A DNA stretch of 58,863 bases. Origin: Roseovarius sp. (GTDB lineage Bacteria > Pseudomonadota > Alphaproteobacteria > Rhodobacterales > Rhodobacteraceae). Below the pieces are notes generated by a model. The model had not been told where the DNA came from. It ran no database searches and was given only the letters and a program-made list of their open reading frames with translations. The stretch spans positions 1 through 58,863 of the forward strand of contig JAJFIA010000025.1 in assembly GCA_021775255.1 (NCBI GenBank), in the 5' to 3' direction. Position numbers and translations under genes: made by a program. Positions 43,169-52,959 of this stretch are shown here, in pieces. Position 1 is the first letter of the stretch; each line of letters opens with the position of its first letter.

Positions 43169-43717
43169 TCAAACCTTGCGGGCGGCCACCCTTTCCATGG
43201 CGCGGCGCAGATCATGCACCAGCGTTTTGGCAAAGCTTTGAAACACCATTATCTGCCAGCTTTGCGCGCCCGTCCGGGTGATCGAGGCCATCATATGCGC
43301 CAGTTCCGTGCGTGCCGTATGGCCGCGCTTGAAAACGCTCTCGCGCAGATCAATCGGCGTGAGCCGCGCCAGCACATCGCGCGCTTCTGCACCGCTCAAC
43401 CGGACCACGGCCCAGCCATCCGACTGATCGGTCAGCGCGGCGTGCCTCATAAGCGCTTTATCCGCCTTCGGCCCCTGCAACAGGATCATCCCATGGCCAA
43501 ACCAGATCGCCCGCGCGCCCGCCTTTCCCAAGGCCCGGTTCGGCCCCGGCGCGGCCATGCCATGGGCCTTTTTCAAGGCTGTTGAAAGGGCTTTCTCCTT
43601 GCCCTTATAGGCGGCGATCCCGGTCATCACACCGGGGTCATCTTCGCTCAGCGTCACCGTGCCAATGCTCAGCGGCAGCAGCCCCTCAAGCGGGGATATG
43701 GCAATCAGGTCAACCAC
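43169..43717 (-). CDS. soxG: Sarcosine oxidase gamma subunit
   Basis: The small structural subunit of heterotetrameric sarcosine oxidase. The 182-residue product has the family's weakly conserved pattern, with RLSGAEARDVLARLTPIDLRESVFKRG near the middle. The GTG start at 43717 was chosen because AAGGAGG lies 8 bases before it; the start codon is 8 bases upstream of the soxA stop, so the genes overlap. It is the last gene of the sox operon. Confidence 0.9.
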   Translation of the reverse strand: MVDLIAISPLEGLLPLSIGTVTLSEDDPGVMTGIAAYKGKEKALSTALKKAHGMAAPGPNRALGKAGARAIWFGHGMILLQGPKADKALMRHAALTDQSDGWAVVRLSGAEARDVLARLTPIDLRESVFKRGHTARTELAHMMASITRTGAQSWQIMVFQSFAKTLVHDLRRAMERVAARKV

Positions 43718-46640
43718 GCACACGCCCTCCTTCAGGATCAAACAACACCGGATCAATTACTTCGCACAGGGCCTGTAGCTCCCGCAGATGATCGACCATG
43801 CGCACCACCTCGCCGTGGCGCGCGCGGCCGCGCTGCAAAAATCCCATGCCCATGAAATGCCCCAATGTGGGCGAAAACCCCGCCGATGAAATATACCCCT
43901 GGCTATTCACCCGCACGGCCTCATCACCCTCGGCAAAAAGATGCGCCCCCGCCGTCAGCTCCTTCACCGCACCCACCGGCTTCAGCCCGATCAACTGCCC
44001 GCGCGCCTCATCCATCAAGCCCGGACGCATGGACGCCGCTTTGCCAATACAATCCTTCTTGGCGCTCACCATCCGGCCCATCCCCAGATCAAACGCCGTC
44101 ACCCGGCCATCAATTTCGGCATGGGTAATGAACCCCTTCTCGATGCGCAGGATATTCAGCGCCTCCATCCCGTAGGGCCCGCCGCCCATGGCTTCGGCCC
44201 GATCCAGCAACACCCGAAACAGGCTATTGCCAAACCGCGCAGGCACCGCCAGCTCATAGCCCTGCTCGCCGGAAAACGAGATCCGAAACAGCCGCGCCTG
44301 AACCCCGCCAATGGCCACCTCCCCGCAGGACATGAACGGCCAGCTTTCATCCCCAACCGGCTCATTCAGCAGATCATTGAGCAAATCCCGCGCCTTTGGT
44401 CCGGCCACGGCGAACTGCGCCCATTGTTCCGTTACTGAAATCATTCGCACATCCATCTGCGGCTGCAAACACTGATGGGCAAATTCCAGATGCCGCATCA
44501 CATCACCCGCCGCCGCCGTGGTGGTTGTCAACAGATAATGCCGGTCGCCCAGCCGCGCGGTGGTGCCGTCATCCATCACATGCCCGTCCTCGCGCAGCAT
44601 CAGCCCATAGCGCACCCGGCCGGTTTTCAGCGTGGAAAAATTGTTGGTATAGACAAAATCCAGAAACGCGCCCGCATCCTTCCCCTGAATATCAATCTTG
44701 CCCAGGGTCGAGACATCCGCGACCCCAACCGCCTGCCGCACCATGTTGACCTCGCGGTCGCACGATTGCCGCCAGGTGGTTTCACCCTTCAGCGGGAAAT
44801 AGCTGGGCCTGTACCAAAGCCCCACCTCGATCATCGGCGCGCCGCGCGCAACCGATGCTTTATGCGAGGTCATGTAGCGCTGTGGCGCAAACCCCTTGCC
44901 GCTGCCGCCCGCGCCCATGGTGGCAATCGGCACCGGCACAAAGGGCGGGCGAAACGTGGTCGTGCCGGTTTCCGGAATGCCCTGCCCGGTGGCCTCGGCC
45001 AGCACCGCCAGCGCCACAACATTCGAGTTTTTCCCCTGATCCGGGGCCATGCCTTGCGTGGTGTAGCGCTTCATATGCTCAACCGAGCGGAAGTTTTCCG
45101 TGGCCGCCTGTTTTATATCCTTGACCGTCACATCATTCTGAAAATCCACCCAGGCCCGGCCCCTGCCAGGCACCGCCCAGAGCGGCGATATATCAAAAGC
45201 ATTGTCCCCGGCCTTGGGGATCACAACACGCGCAGGCCTGATCCCCAGATCCTCCAGCACATTCCTGGCCGTTTGCGCACCATCTTCAAGGCAGGCGCGG
45301 GTGGAAAACTTCCCCCGGCAGGCACCTGCGGCCCGCATCCCCGGCACCATGCCCTCAACCGGCAAAAACGCCTGCACATCCGGGTTCCATTCCGGCCGCC
45401 CGCCCATGTGGCAGCTCAGATGCAGCGTCGGATTCCACCCGCCCGAGATAGCCAGACAATCGGCCTGAATTTTCTCGCTCCCCGAGGCCTGCCTGATCGT
45501 GATCGCCTCAAGCCCCTTGCGGCCATGGGCATTGCATACCATCGCACCGGGAAAAAACGGCACCTCCAGATCACAGCTTGCGTGGTGACGCGCATCAATC
45601 AGCGCGCTCACATGCACGCCCGCCGCCTGTAAATCCGCCACCGTCTGATGCGCGCCATCATTGTTGCCAAACACCGCCACACTGCGCCCGGGGCTGACCC
45701 GCCAGCGATTGATATAGGCGCGCACGGCACCCGCCATCATGATCCCCGGCCGGTCGTTATTCTGAAACGCGATGGGCCGCTCCAGCGCCCCTGCCGCCAG
45801 AATGCTGCGTTTGGCCACGATCCGCCAAAACGCTTCATCCGGCGCGCCCTTGCGCTTGGCCACATCCGGCGCCAGCCGTTCCAGCGCCCCATAGGTGCCC
45901 TGATCATAAGCCCCTGTCACGCTGGTGCGCGTCATCACCCGCACATTATCCATGGCGGATAATCTGGCGGTGATTGCGCGCGCCCATTGATGCCCCGGCT
46001 TGCCGCCAACTTCAAACGTCTCGGCATTGAGCCGCCCGCCCGTCCGCGTATCTTCCTCGCAGATTATCACATCCGCACCGGATTTTGCCGCCATCCACGC
46101 GGCCATCAGCCCCGTGGGCCCCGCGCCGATGATCAGCAGATCACAATGGGCAAAACCGCGCTCGTTCCTGTCATTGTCGGGCTTGCCTGACAAGGCCCCC
46201 AACCCGGCCGCCCGGCGGATGACCGGCTCATAGACCCGCTCCCAGAAGGCGCGCGGCCACATGAAGGTCTTGTAATAGAACCCGGCCCCCAGAAACGGTG
46301 CCGCCAGATCATTGAGCGACAGCAAATCCCAGTTCAGCGAGGGCCAGCGGTTCTGACTGCGCGCCAACAGGCCTTCATAAAGCTCGGCGGTGGTGGCGCG
46401 CACATTCGGCTCCTGCCCGGCCTCCAGACCCACAGTCACCAGCCCGTTCGGTTCTTCACTGCCGGCAGTCATAATCCCGCGTGGCCGGTGATACTTGAAT
46501 GATCGCCCCACCAGCCGGATATCATGGGCCAGCAAGGCCGAGGCCAATGTATCGCCCTCAAAACCCTGATAGGGGCGGCCATCAAAGGAAAACCCGATGG
46601 GTTTATCGCGGTTGATCAGGCCCGCGCCCTCGATCCTCAT
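43710..46640 (-). CDS. soxA: Sarcosine oxidase alpha subunit
   Basis: The large subunit binds NAD and folate and forms 5,10-methylene-tetrahydrofolate from the methyl group of sarcosine. The 976-residue product starts with the Fer2_4-like domain (GFSFDGRPYQGFEGDTLASALLA). An FAD/NAD-binding Rossmann region follows (LLIIGAGPTGLMAAWMAAKSGADV). The C-terminal half is an aminomethyltransferase (GcvT-like) domain. Its ATG overlaps the soxD stop by 4 bases. Confidence 0.96.
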   Translation of the reverse strand: MRIEGAGLINRDKPIGFSFDGRPYQGFEGDTLASALLAHDIRLVGRSFKYHRPRGIMTAGSEEPNGLVTVGLEAGQEPNVRATTAELYEGLLARSQNRWPSLNWDLLSLNDLAAPFLGAGFYYKTFMWPRAFWERVYEPVIRRAAGLGALSGKPDNDRNERGFAHCDLLIIGAGPTGLMAAWMAAKSGADVIICEEDTRTGGRLNAETFEVGGKPGHQWARAITARLSAMDNVRVMTRTSVTGAYDQGTYGALERLAPDVAKRKGAPDEAFWRIVAKRSILAAGALERPIAFQNNDRPGIMMAGAVRAYINRWRVSPGRSVAVFGNNDGAHQTVADLQAAGVHVSALIDARHHASCDLEVPFFPGAMVCNAHGRKGLEAITIRQASGSEKIQADCLAISGGWNPTLHLSCHMGGRPEWNPDVQAFLPVEGMVPGMRAAGACRGKFSTRACLEDGAQTARNVLEDLGIRPARVVIPKAGDNAFDISPLWAVPGRGRAWVDFQNDVTVKDIKQAATENFRSVEHMKRYTTQGMAPDQGKNSNVVALAVLAEATGQGIPETGTTTFRPPFVPVPIATMGAGGSGKGFAPQRYMTSHKASVARGAPMIEVGLWYRPSYFPLKGETTWRQSCDREVNMVRQAVGVADVSTLGKIDIQGKDAGAFLDFVYTNNFSTLKTGRVRYGLMLREDGHVMDDGTTARLGDRHYLLTTTTAAAGDVMRHLEFAHQCLQPQMDVRMISVTEQWAQFAVAGPKARDLLNDLLNEPVGDESWPFMSCGEVAIGGVQARLFRISFSGEQGYELAVPARFGNSLFRVLLDRAEAMGGGPYGMEALNILRIEKGFITHAEIDGRVTAFDLGMGRMVSAKKDCIGKAASMRPGLMDEARGQLIGLKPVGAVKELTAGAHLFAEGDEAVRVNSQGYISSAGFSPTLGHFMGMGFLQRGRARHGEVVRMVDHLRELQALCEVIDPVLFDPEGGRVRG

Positions 46641-46909
46641 GCCCCGCCCGCCTTCACATCACAGGCCAGCTCAGCCGCAAGAACCGCGTGGCTTGCGGTA
46701 TCGCGCCGCACCACCACCCAGGCCGAACAGCCGCTTTCATGATACCAAAGATCGCGCGCCTCGCCTGCCGGATTGTCGCGGTTATGCAGGTAATCATCCC
46801 ACACTTCAACGCCCGCATCCTCCGCAGGCCGGTCCAGCGCAGCGGCGAACCCGGCATAATAAAATTCCCTCACATCACGTTCGCCGCAATTCGGGCAGAT
46901 CAGTCGCAT
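46637..46909 (-). CDS. soxD: Sarcosine oxidase delta subunit
   Basis: The zinc-binding small subunit has 90 residues, with the motif CPNCGERDVREFYYAG at the N-terminus and later W-Y-H-E-S-G-C supplying the other ligands. The frame opens at 46948, but the MRLICPNCGERD start at 46909 is the family start. It overlaps soxA. Confidence 0.95.
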   Translation of the reverse strand: MRLICPNCGERDVREFYYAGFAAALDRPAEDAGVEVWDDYLHNRDNPAGEARDLWYHESGCSAWVVVRRDTASHAVLAAELACDVKAGGA

Positions 46910-46919
46910 GGTTTTCCCC

Positions 46920-47429
46920 TCACATTCCCTGGCAATTTTGCGGATCAACCCGGCCCAACCGGTATTTTACCGATTCACGCGGCTTTTCCGCCAGATTGAT
47001 CAGCCCGCCGCATTCTTCGGTATTGCCAACCATCAGGTAATCGGTCTCGAATGTCAGACCGGTCTTGTCCTGCCGGGTGATGCGGAATGATCCGCCATCG
47101 CATTCCACCGCACAGATCGGCGTGCCATCACTCTCATCAAAGCACAACAGAAACTGATCCAGAACCTGCGCCCCGTGCCCGTCGCGCCGCACATGGCCCT
47201 GATTGGCAAATGACACAATCATCCGCGCAAAGCGCCCGCCATCCTGATCATAAATTTTCAATTTCATCGCCGCGACCACCTGATCAGGCTGCGATTGCAA
47301 ATGCGCGGCTGAATAGTTTCGTGAATAACATCCCGGCTCGGGCCCTGATTGTGCCCATGCACCGCCCACGCATAAAATCAAACCTGAGGTCAAATATCCA
47401 AATGCTTTCATTTTTCCATAAATACTCAT
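46920..47429 (-). CDS. Secreted protein of unknown function inside the sox operon
   Basis: The 169-residue product has a signal peptide (about 1-26, ending AWA) and a mature region with six cysteines. A GGGAGAG site precedes the ATG at 47429. It lies 15 bases after soxB and 10 bases before soxD, so it is transcribed with the sarcosine oxidase genes although that enzyme is cytoplasmic. No domain is recognised. In the usual soxBDAG order no gene intervenes here. Confidence 0.7.
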   Translation of the reverse strand: MSIYGKMKAFGYLTSGLILCVGGAWAQSGPEPGCYSRNYSAAHLQSQPDQVVAAMKLKIYDQDGGRFARMIVSFANQGHVRRDGHGAQVLDQFLLCFDESDGTPICAVECDGGSFRITRQDKTGLTFETDYLMVGNTEECGGLINLAEKPRESVKYRLGRVDPQNCQGM

Positions 47430-47444
47430 TCTAACACTCTCCCC

Positions 47445-48698
47445 TCAATGCAGATTATGCTGACTGCCGGTGCCCTCTTCATCCATCAATCCGCGCCCGG
47501 TTCTGAACCGGTCCAGCCGGTATCGCGCGGCCGACGTATGATGCGTATCCGTCGCCAGCAGATGCGCGGTCGAGTATCCCGATCCCGGCACCGCCTTGAA
47601 GCCGCCATAACACCAGCCGCAATTCAGATAGAGCCCGGCCGTATCCGTCTTATCAATAATTGGCGCACCATCGGGTGACATGTCCATGATCCCGCCCCAG
47701 CTACGCAACACCCTTGCCTTGCCGATCGCGGGCATCAATGCCATGGCCGCCTCCATCACATGCTCGGCCATTGGCAGGTTGCCGCGGGCCGCATATGAGG
47801 CATACATGTCCAGATTGCCGCCAAACACCAGCCCGCCCTTGTCGGACTGGCTGATATAAAAATGTCCCATGCCAAAACTGACCACATGGTTGATGCAGGG
47901 CTTGAGGCCCTCTGTGACAAACGCCTGCAGGATATGGCTTTCAATCGGCAGCCGTATGCCCGCCATCGCCGCCACCTGAGACGAGCGCCCGGCGACGATA
48001 ATGGCCACTTTTTTGGCCCGGATCGCGCCGCGTGTGGTCTGCACCCCGCGCACCATGTTGTTTTCAATATCAATCCCGGTGACCTCACAGTTCTGGATGA
48101 GGTCAACCCCGCGATCACTGGCCCCGCGCGCGTATCCCCAGGCCACGGCATCATGGCGCGCGGTGCCGGCGCGGCGTTGCAGCAACCCGCCATAGATCGG
48201 AAAACGGGCATTCTCATAATCCAGATAGGGCAGATGTTTGCGCACGCCTTCGCGGCTCAGAAGTTCCGCGTCATCGCCCTGATTGCGCATAGCATTGCCG
48301 CGCCGCACCATGGCATCGCGCTGCCCGTCGGAATGGCACAGCACAATCTGCCCGCGCCCGGAATGCATCACGTTGTAATTCAGCTCCTGCTCCAGCCCTT
48401 CCCACAGCTTCAGGGAATGGCTGAAAAACTCGGAATTGCCCGGCATCATATAATTGGCCCGCACAATCGTGGTGTTGCGGCCAATATTGCCACCGCCAAG
48501 ATAGCCCTTTTCAAGCACCGCCACATTGGTAATGCCGTGGTTTTGCGCCAGATAATACGCCGTGGCCAGCCCATGCCCACCACCGCCGATGATGATCACG
48601 TCATATGCAGGCCTGGGTTCAGCATCGCGCCAATGCGCTTTCCAGCCCTTGTTGCCGGTCAGCCCTTCTTTGAATACACGCAACCCGGAAAACCGCAT
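47445..48698 (-). CDS. soxB: Sarcosine oxidase beta subunit
   Basis: The catalytic subunit oxidises sarcosine to glycine, with FAD, and carries covalent FMN. The 417-residue product has the dinucleotide motif IIIGGGGHGLATAYYLA (about 35-51) and the segment GTARHDAVAWGYARG, whose His182 is at the place of the covalent FMN histidine of the family. The start at 48698 has a GGGAAGGA site. It is first in the soxB-x-soxD-soxA-soxG operon. Confidence 0.95.
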   Translation of the reverse strand: MRFSGLRVFKEGLTGNKGWKAHWRDAEPRPAYDVIIIGGGGHGLATAYYLAQNHGITNVAVLEKGYLGGGNIGRNTTIVRANYMMPGNSEFFSHSLKLWEGLEQELNYNVMHSGRGQIVLCHSDGQRDAMVRRGNAMRNQGDDAELLSREGVRKHLPYLDYENARFPIYGGLLQRRAGTARHDAVAWGYARGASDRGVDLIQNCEVTGIDIENNMVRGVQTTRGAIRAKKVAIIVAGRSSQVAAMAGIRLPIESHILQAFVTEGLKPCINHVVSFGMGHFYISQSDKGGLVFGGNLDMYASYAARGNLPMAEHVMEAAMALMPAIGKARVLRSWGGIMDMSPDGAPIIDKTDTAGLYLNCGWCYGGFKAVPGSGYSTAHLLATDTHHTSAARYRLDRFRTGRGLMDEEGTGSQHNLH

Positions 48699-48822
48699 GA
48701 ACTGATCCTTCCCAACAGGTTTTGAAGTGAACCAAAGCACCGGCACAATAGCAAGAGGGGAGCGTCACCGCTCCCCCCGTTTTCCGACATTTCCAGGCCA
48801 GCGCACGACCATAACGCAGGAA

Positions 48823-48870
48823 CAAAATTCTTTTGAAGAATTTTGCCAAGAAAATTTAGTAATTTTCTTG
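48823..48870 (-). terminator. Twin AT-rich hairpins downstream of gdhA
   Basis: Two adjacent perfect hairpins: CAAAATTCTT-TTG-AAGAATTTTG (48823-48845) and CAAGAAAATT-TAGT-AATTTTCTTG (48847-48870). They lie just after the glutamate dehydrogenase stop, where a terminator is expected. They are AT-rich and lack a separate T-run, so efficiency is uncertain. Together they also separate gdhA from the sox operon. Confidence 0.6.
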
Positions 48871-48878
48871 TGCCCGCC

Positions 48879-50309
48879 CTATAGCCCCATGGCGCGATAA
48901 CTGGCGGCAACCTTCTCAATCGATACCAGATAGGCGGCGGTGCGCAGATCTTCCACTTCCTCGCGGCCATGCCAGAGCTCACGCATCGCCTGATAGGCCG
49001 CGCGCATGGTGTCATCAAGGCCAGAACGCACCAGTTCAAGCTCACCGGCGCCGCGCAGATACTTGGATTTGAAATCCGGGGACATCACCCATTTATCGCC
49101 AAGATGCGTATCCAGCCGTTCCAGTTCATCCACGATCAACTGGTGACGCGCCTCTTCCTGACGACGACCCAACCGGCCAAAACGGATATGGCTCAGGTTC
49201 TTGACCCATTCAAAGTAAGATACCGTCACGCCACCGGCATTGGCATACATATCCGGTACAATGACACAGCCTTTTTCGCGTAAAATCTTGTCTGCACCTG
49301 CGGTAATCGGGCCATTGGCCGCTTCAATAATCAAAGGGGCCTTGATATTCGCCGCGTTCGAGAGGTTGATCACGCCTTCCATGGCCGCCGGGATCAGAAT
49401 ATCGCATTCCAGCTCAAGAAATTTTGAACCATCCCGCACATAGCGGCCCTTTGGGTACCCGTCGACACCGTCATGACTAGCAATCCAGTTACGCACAGCT
49501 TCCACATCCAGCCCGTCTTCATCATGCAAGGCACCATCACGCTCGATAATGCCGACGATTTTGCAGCCATCCTCTTCCTGCAGAAACTTGGCCGCGTGAT
49601 AGCCCACATTGCCAAGGCCCTGAACGATCACCCGTTTGCCATCAAGCTTGCCCGACAACCCGGCGGCTTTGATATCCTCAGGATGGCGAAACAGCTCATG
49701 CAATGCATATTGCACACCGCGGCCCGTGGCCTCGGTCCGGCCCTGGATACCGCCGCCATTGATCGGCTTGCCGGTAACACAGGCGCGGCCATTGATATCG
49801 GTTGTCGCCATGCGCTTGTACTGATCTGCGATCCACGCCATCTCGCGCTCGCCGGTGCCCATATCGGGGGCGGGCACGTTTTGCGACGGGTTGATCAGAT
49901 CACGTTTGATCAGCTCATAGGCAAAGCGGCGGGTGATCATTTCCAGCTCATGCTCATCCCACTCACGCGGATCAATCGTCAGGCCGCCTTTTGATCCGCC
50001 AAACGGCACATCGACAACCGCACATTTATAGGTCATCAAAGCCGCCAGCGCCTCTACCTCATCCTGGTTGACGCTCATGGCGTAGCGGATGCCGCCCTTG
50101 ACCGGCTCCATATGTTCCGAATGCACCGAGCGATAGCCGGTAAAGGTATGAATTTGCCCGCGCAACCGAACACCAAAGCGCACCGTATAGGTGGCATTGC
50201 AAACGCGAATTTTCTCTTCGAGCCCCGGCGGCAGCTCCATCAACGCCACCGCGCGGTTAAACATTAAATCAACGCTCTCGCGAAAGCTTGGCTCTTTAGC
50301 TGCTGACAT
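48879..50309 (-). CDS. gdhA: Glutamate dehydrogenase (Glu/Leu/Phe/Val dehydrogenase family)
   Basis: It interconverts glutamate and 2-oxoglutarate plus ammonium. The 476-residue product has the N-terminal substrate domain (GGIRYAMSVNQDEVEALAALMTYK, VVDVPFGGSKGGL with the active lysine nearby) and a C-terminal Rossmann domain (VIVQGLGNVGYHAAKFL). Cofactor choice (NAD or NADP) cannot be fixed here. AGGGGA precedes the ATG. It is separated from the sox operon by 180 bases and probably has its own promoter. Confidence 0.93.
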   Translation of the reverse strand: MSAAKEPSFRESVDLMFNRAVALMELPPGLEEKIRVCNATYTVRFGVRLRGQIHTFTGYRSVHSEHMEPVKGGIRYAMSVNQDEVEALAALMTYKCAVVDVPFGGSKGGLTIDPREWDEHELEMITRRFAYELIKRDLINPSQNVPAPDMGTGEREMAWIADQYKRMATTDINGRACVTGKPINGGGIQGRTEATGRGVQYALHELFRHPEDIKAAGLSGKLDGKRVIVQGLGNVGYHAAKFLQEEDGCKIVGIIERDGALHDEDGLDVEAVRNWIASHDGVDGYPKGRYVRDGSKFLELECDILIPAAMEGVINLSNAANIKAPLIIEAANGPITAGADKILREKGCVIVPDMYANAGGVTVSYFEWVKNLSHIRFGRLGRRQEEARHQLIVDELERLDTHLGDKWVMSPDFKSKYLRGAGELELVRSGLDDTMRAAYQAMRELWHGREEVEDLRTAAYLVSIEKVAASYRAMGL

Positions 50310-50673
50310 TGTGGCGATTCCCCTGTCTTGTGGAAGGTGATGATAGGTGCGGCCCTGTTACTACTTCAGGTTTATACAGTAATGGTTAATCAAACCGGAG
50401 CAATTGTCCAGTGCTGTCAGATTTGCCTTGTTTTCATATTGGTTTGGCCATCTGGAGCCCCCATCATTATCCCCTATTTGTGCACAATAAAGTTGAACCA
50501 AGCGTATTATTTCCACTAAAAGGTTAATTCGCTGACTCTGAATATTTGCAATTTACCCCATTCATGCCATAGTGATGACACAGAATCTATGCATAGCTTT
50601 ATGATTCTATTACTTATAGTTTGATGCAAATTGCATCCATGCTCGGGACCGGCTGCCTTAATGAGGTGTTGAT
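50310..50673. other. Divergent spacer gdhA / tad genes
   Basis: AT-rich spacer of 364 bases. It contains a perfect dyad GATGCAA-A-TTGCATC at 50623-50637 and a looser AGAATC...GATTCT pair (50582-50608), both close to tadG, and CtrA-half-site words GGTTAA at 50386 and 50522. A 63-codon frame at 50328 has no ribosome site and is not called. Confidence 0.55.
50623..50637. promoter_or_regulatory. Dyad GATGCAA-A-TTGCATC upstream of tad genes
   Basis: Perfect 7-base arms with a single-base centre, 36 bases before the start of the TadG-like gene. A likely operator or activator site for the pilus genes; the binding protein is unknown. Confidence 0.45.
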
Positions 50674-52416
50674 ATGAATGGTTTGACCAAAATCTGCTTG
50701 CGGAAAATCAATGGGTTTACGCGCACGGCTCCACGCCTGCCAGGCAAGATGAAACAGCATTTGCAGGCCTATCGCCGCGATGATGAGGGGGCCATGTTAA
50801 TCCTCACGCTGTATTTCTTCATCATATTTCTGTTCATGGCCGGGCTTGGTCTGGCGGTGATGCGCCACGAGATGAATCGCGCCAAGCTTTCCGTCACCAC
50901 CGACGCCGCCGTGCTGGCCGCGGCCGGCATGCCCGCTGGTTCAACAGTTGCCGAGATCAAGGCGGTGGTTGAAGATTACTTTACCAAAAACGATCTGATC
51001 AACAATCTGAATGCTATTGATACGGATGGTATTGGCGTGGATGATATCGTCACATCGCTGAATTCAACCGAGGTAACCGCCAGCGCCAGCATGACCATGC
51101 CCACCACACTGTTGCGGCTGGTTGGCGTGGATACTTTGATTGCAAACACAGGGGGCACAGCCAAGATTGCCACCCCGAAACTCGAGGTTTCGCTTGTGCT
51201 TGACGTTTCGGGCTCCATGAGCGGCAGCAAACTTTCCTCCCTCAAAGTGGCCGCCAAGGAATTTGTGACCACCATTCTTGACAGTGGCCCTCCGGGCGAC
51301 ATCTCAATCTCACTTATTCCCTTCAGCATGGGGGTGACGCCATCTGATACTATTTTCACCGCTCTGAATATCGACCAGACGCATAATTATTCCACCTGTA
51401 TTGCGTTTTTAGGGAACGAATTCAGCAATACTGCGATTGATCCGGCCATACCCTACCGGCAGCAGATTTACACCTTGATGCAGAACAGCAACAGCATTCC
51501 CTTTAATGATGCAAATCAGTTTTGGCGCGATTGCTATACGGATGCGTATATGAAGGTGCTGCCCTATTCCATGAGCGAAACCGCTCTGCACAATAAAATT
51601 GACAGCCTGGTAGCAAGGGGCAATACGTCTGGTCACCTCGGGATCAAATGGGGCACGGCCATGCTTGATCCATCGTTCCAATCGGTTGCAGCCGCATTGA
51701 AAGGCACCGGTGAGATGAACTCTGCGCTGGGGAATGTACCAAGCAACTGGGGGGAGCCTGAATCCCTGAAAATCGTCGTGATGATGGGCGATGGGGCAAA
51801 CACCACAACATATTATTTCAATGATCCCAATCAACTGATGAATGAATCGGTTGTTGAAACCCATGTACTGCCAGATTTCCGCGGGCCGGGTTCCGATCTT
51901 TATCGGATAAGCCGGGTGAGCCTATCAGACCGTTACTATGTCAAAGACCCGAATGAATCCGACCCGACTGAAGATCAGTTCTTCGACGTCTCTAACGGTA
52001 ATTGGATCACGGGTGTTGAATTTGCAGCGCTTCCAACCACTTTGGCCGGGTATGACCTGAGCGATCCATTGAATGGCACCCCGATGAGCTGGGAGCTTGC
52101 CTGGGGGCTGATAACCCCTCAAAGATACAGCAATATCATTGGTGATTTCAGCGCCTGGAATGATTATGTAGGTCAGGAACGGATCACCGGCAGCATGAAA
52201 AACACACGTATGCGGTCACAGTGCACTGCTGCCAAAAACCGCGGTATTGTCATCTACACAATCGGATTTCAGGTTCCCGCAGGTGGCACAGCCGAAACAG
52301 AACTGAAAAATTGTGCGCAATCTGTCGCGAATTACTTTCCCGCTGATACAACCAACATCAGTGCGGCCTTCAGTTCAATCGCCTCGAATGTGCAAAACCT
52401 GCGGCTGACCCAATGA
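50674..52416 (+). CDS. TadG-like pilus protein with von Willebrand factor A domain
   Basis: A tight-adherence pseudopilin-type protein with a cytoplasmic N-terminus, one membrane helix at about 41-63 (TLYFFIIFLFMAGLGLAVM), then the Tad region. A vWA domain from about 170 carries the metal-ion adhesion motif DVSGS at 177-181. The 580-residue product is full length. A GAGGTG site precedes the ATG. Proteins of this type are thought to act in Flp pilus assembly or surface adhesion. It overlaps the next gene by 4 bases. Confidence 0.9.
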   Translation: MNGLTKICLRKINGFTRTAPRLPGKMKQHLQAYRRDDEGAMLILTLYFFIIFLFMAGLGLAVMRHEMNRAKLSVTTDAAVLAAAGMPAGSTVAEIKAVVEDYFTKNDLINNLNAIDTDGIGVDDIVTSLNSTEVTASASMTMPTTLLRLVGVDTLIANTGGTAKIATPKLEVSLVLDVSGSMSGSKLSSLKVAAKEFVTTILDSGPPGDISISLIPFSMGVTPSDTIFTALNIDQTHNYSTCIAFLGNEFSNTAIDPAIPYRQQIYTLMQNSNSIPFNDANQFWRDCYTDAYMKVLPYSMSETALHNKIDSLVARGNTSGHLGIKWGTAMLDPSFQSVAAALKGTGEMNSALGNVPSNWGEPESLKIVVMMGDGANTTTYYFNDPNQLMNESVVETHVLPDFRGPGSDLYRISRVSLSDRYYVKDPNESDPTEDQFFDVSNGNWITGVEFAALPTTLAGYDLSDPLNGTPMSWELAWGLITPQRYSNIIGDFSAWNDYVGQERITGSMKNTRMRSQCTAAKNRGIVIYTIGFQVPAGGTAETELKNCAQSVANYFPADTTNISAAFSSIASNVQNLRLTQ

Positions 52417-52958
52417 TACGCCCCCTGAAACACCTGTTTTCAAGGCTGAGACACGACGAAAGCGGCTCTCCTACGGTTGAGTTTGTTCTGGCTGTGCCTC
52501 TCTATATCGCGCTATTGCTGATGTCGGTCGAGCTTGGCATGATCACCATGCGCCACGCCCTGCTTGAACGCGGGCTTGATATTGCAGTACGCACTGTCAG
52601 GCTGAGCACGAACAATGTCCCTCAATATGCGCAAATCAAAACCTTGGTCTGTGCCAATGCCGTGTTCCTCGATAATTGCAATACGACTTTGCGGCTTGAG
52701 ATGAAAAGAACCGATATCCGCAATTACACGCCTCTGGGCCCTGTTCTGTGCGAGGATGCCGCCTCACCGACCACGCAAGGGCAGATTGCTGGCTCTTTCG
52801 ACACCTCTGGCTTGCCCAATCAGCTTATGCAAATTCGTGCCTGTTATCGTTTTAATCCGCTTATTCCTTCAGGGTTACTTGGTCAGGCTTTGAGCAAAGA
52901 TGCGAATGGTCAGGCGGCGATTGTATCCACCTCGGCCTTTGTGCAGGAGCCTTTGTGA
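52413..52958 (+). CDS. TadE-like pilus assembly protein
   Basis: The 181-residue product has the typical TadE/TadF N-terminus: a short basic stretch, DESGSPTVEFVLAVP, and a membrane helix (residues about 22-44). The remainder is periplasmic with cysteines suited to disulfides. ATGA overlap with the vWA gene and near-contact with the next gene show one operon. Confidence 0.88.
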   Translation: MIRPLKHLFSRLRHDESGSPTVEFVLAVPLYIALLLMSVELGMITMRHALLERGLDIAVRTVRLSTNNVPQYAQIKTLVCANAVFLDNCNTTLRLEMKRTDIRNYTPLGPVLCEDAASPTTQGQIAGSFDTSGLPNQLMQIRACYRFNPLIPSGLLGQALSKDANGQAAIVSTSAFVQEPL

Positions 52959-52959
52959 T

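Noticed and set aside
44475..45632. Plus-strand frame of 385 codons opposite soxA
   Set aside because: His/Pro/Arg-rich shadow of a verified gene, no ribosome site or domain.
50328..50519. 63-codon hydrophobic frame upstream of tad genes
   Set aside because: Starts inside the gdhA leader without a ribosome site.
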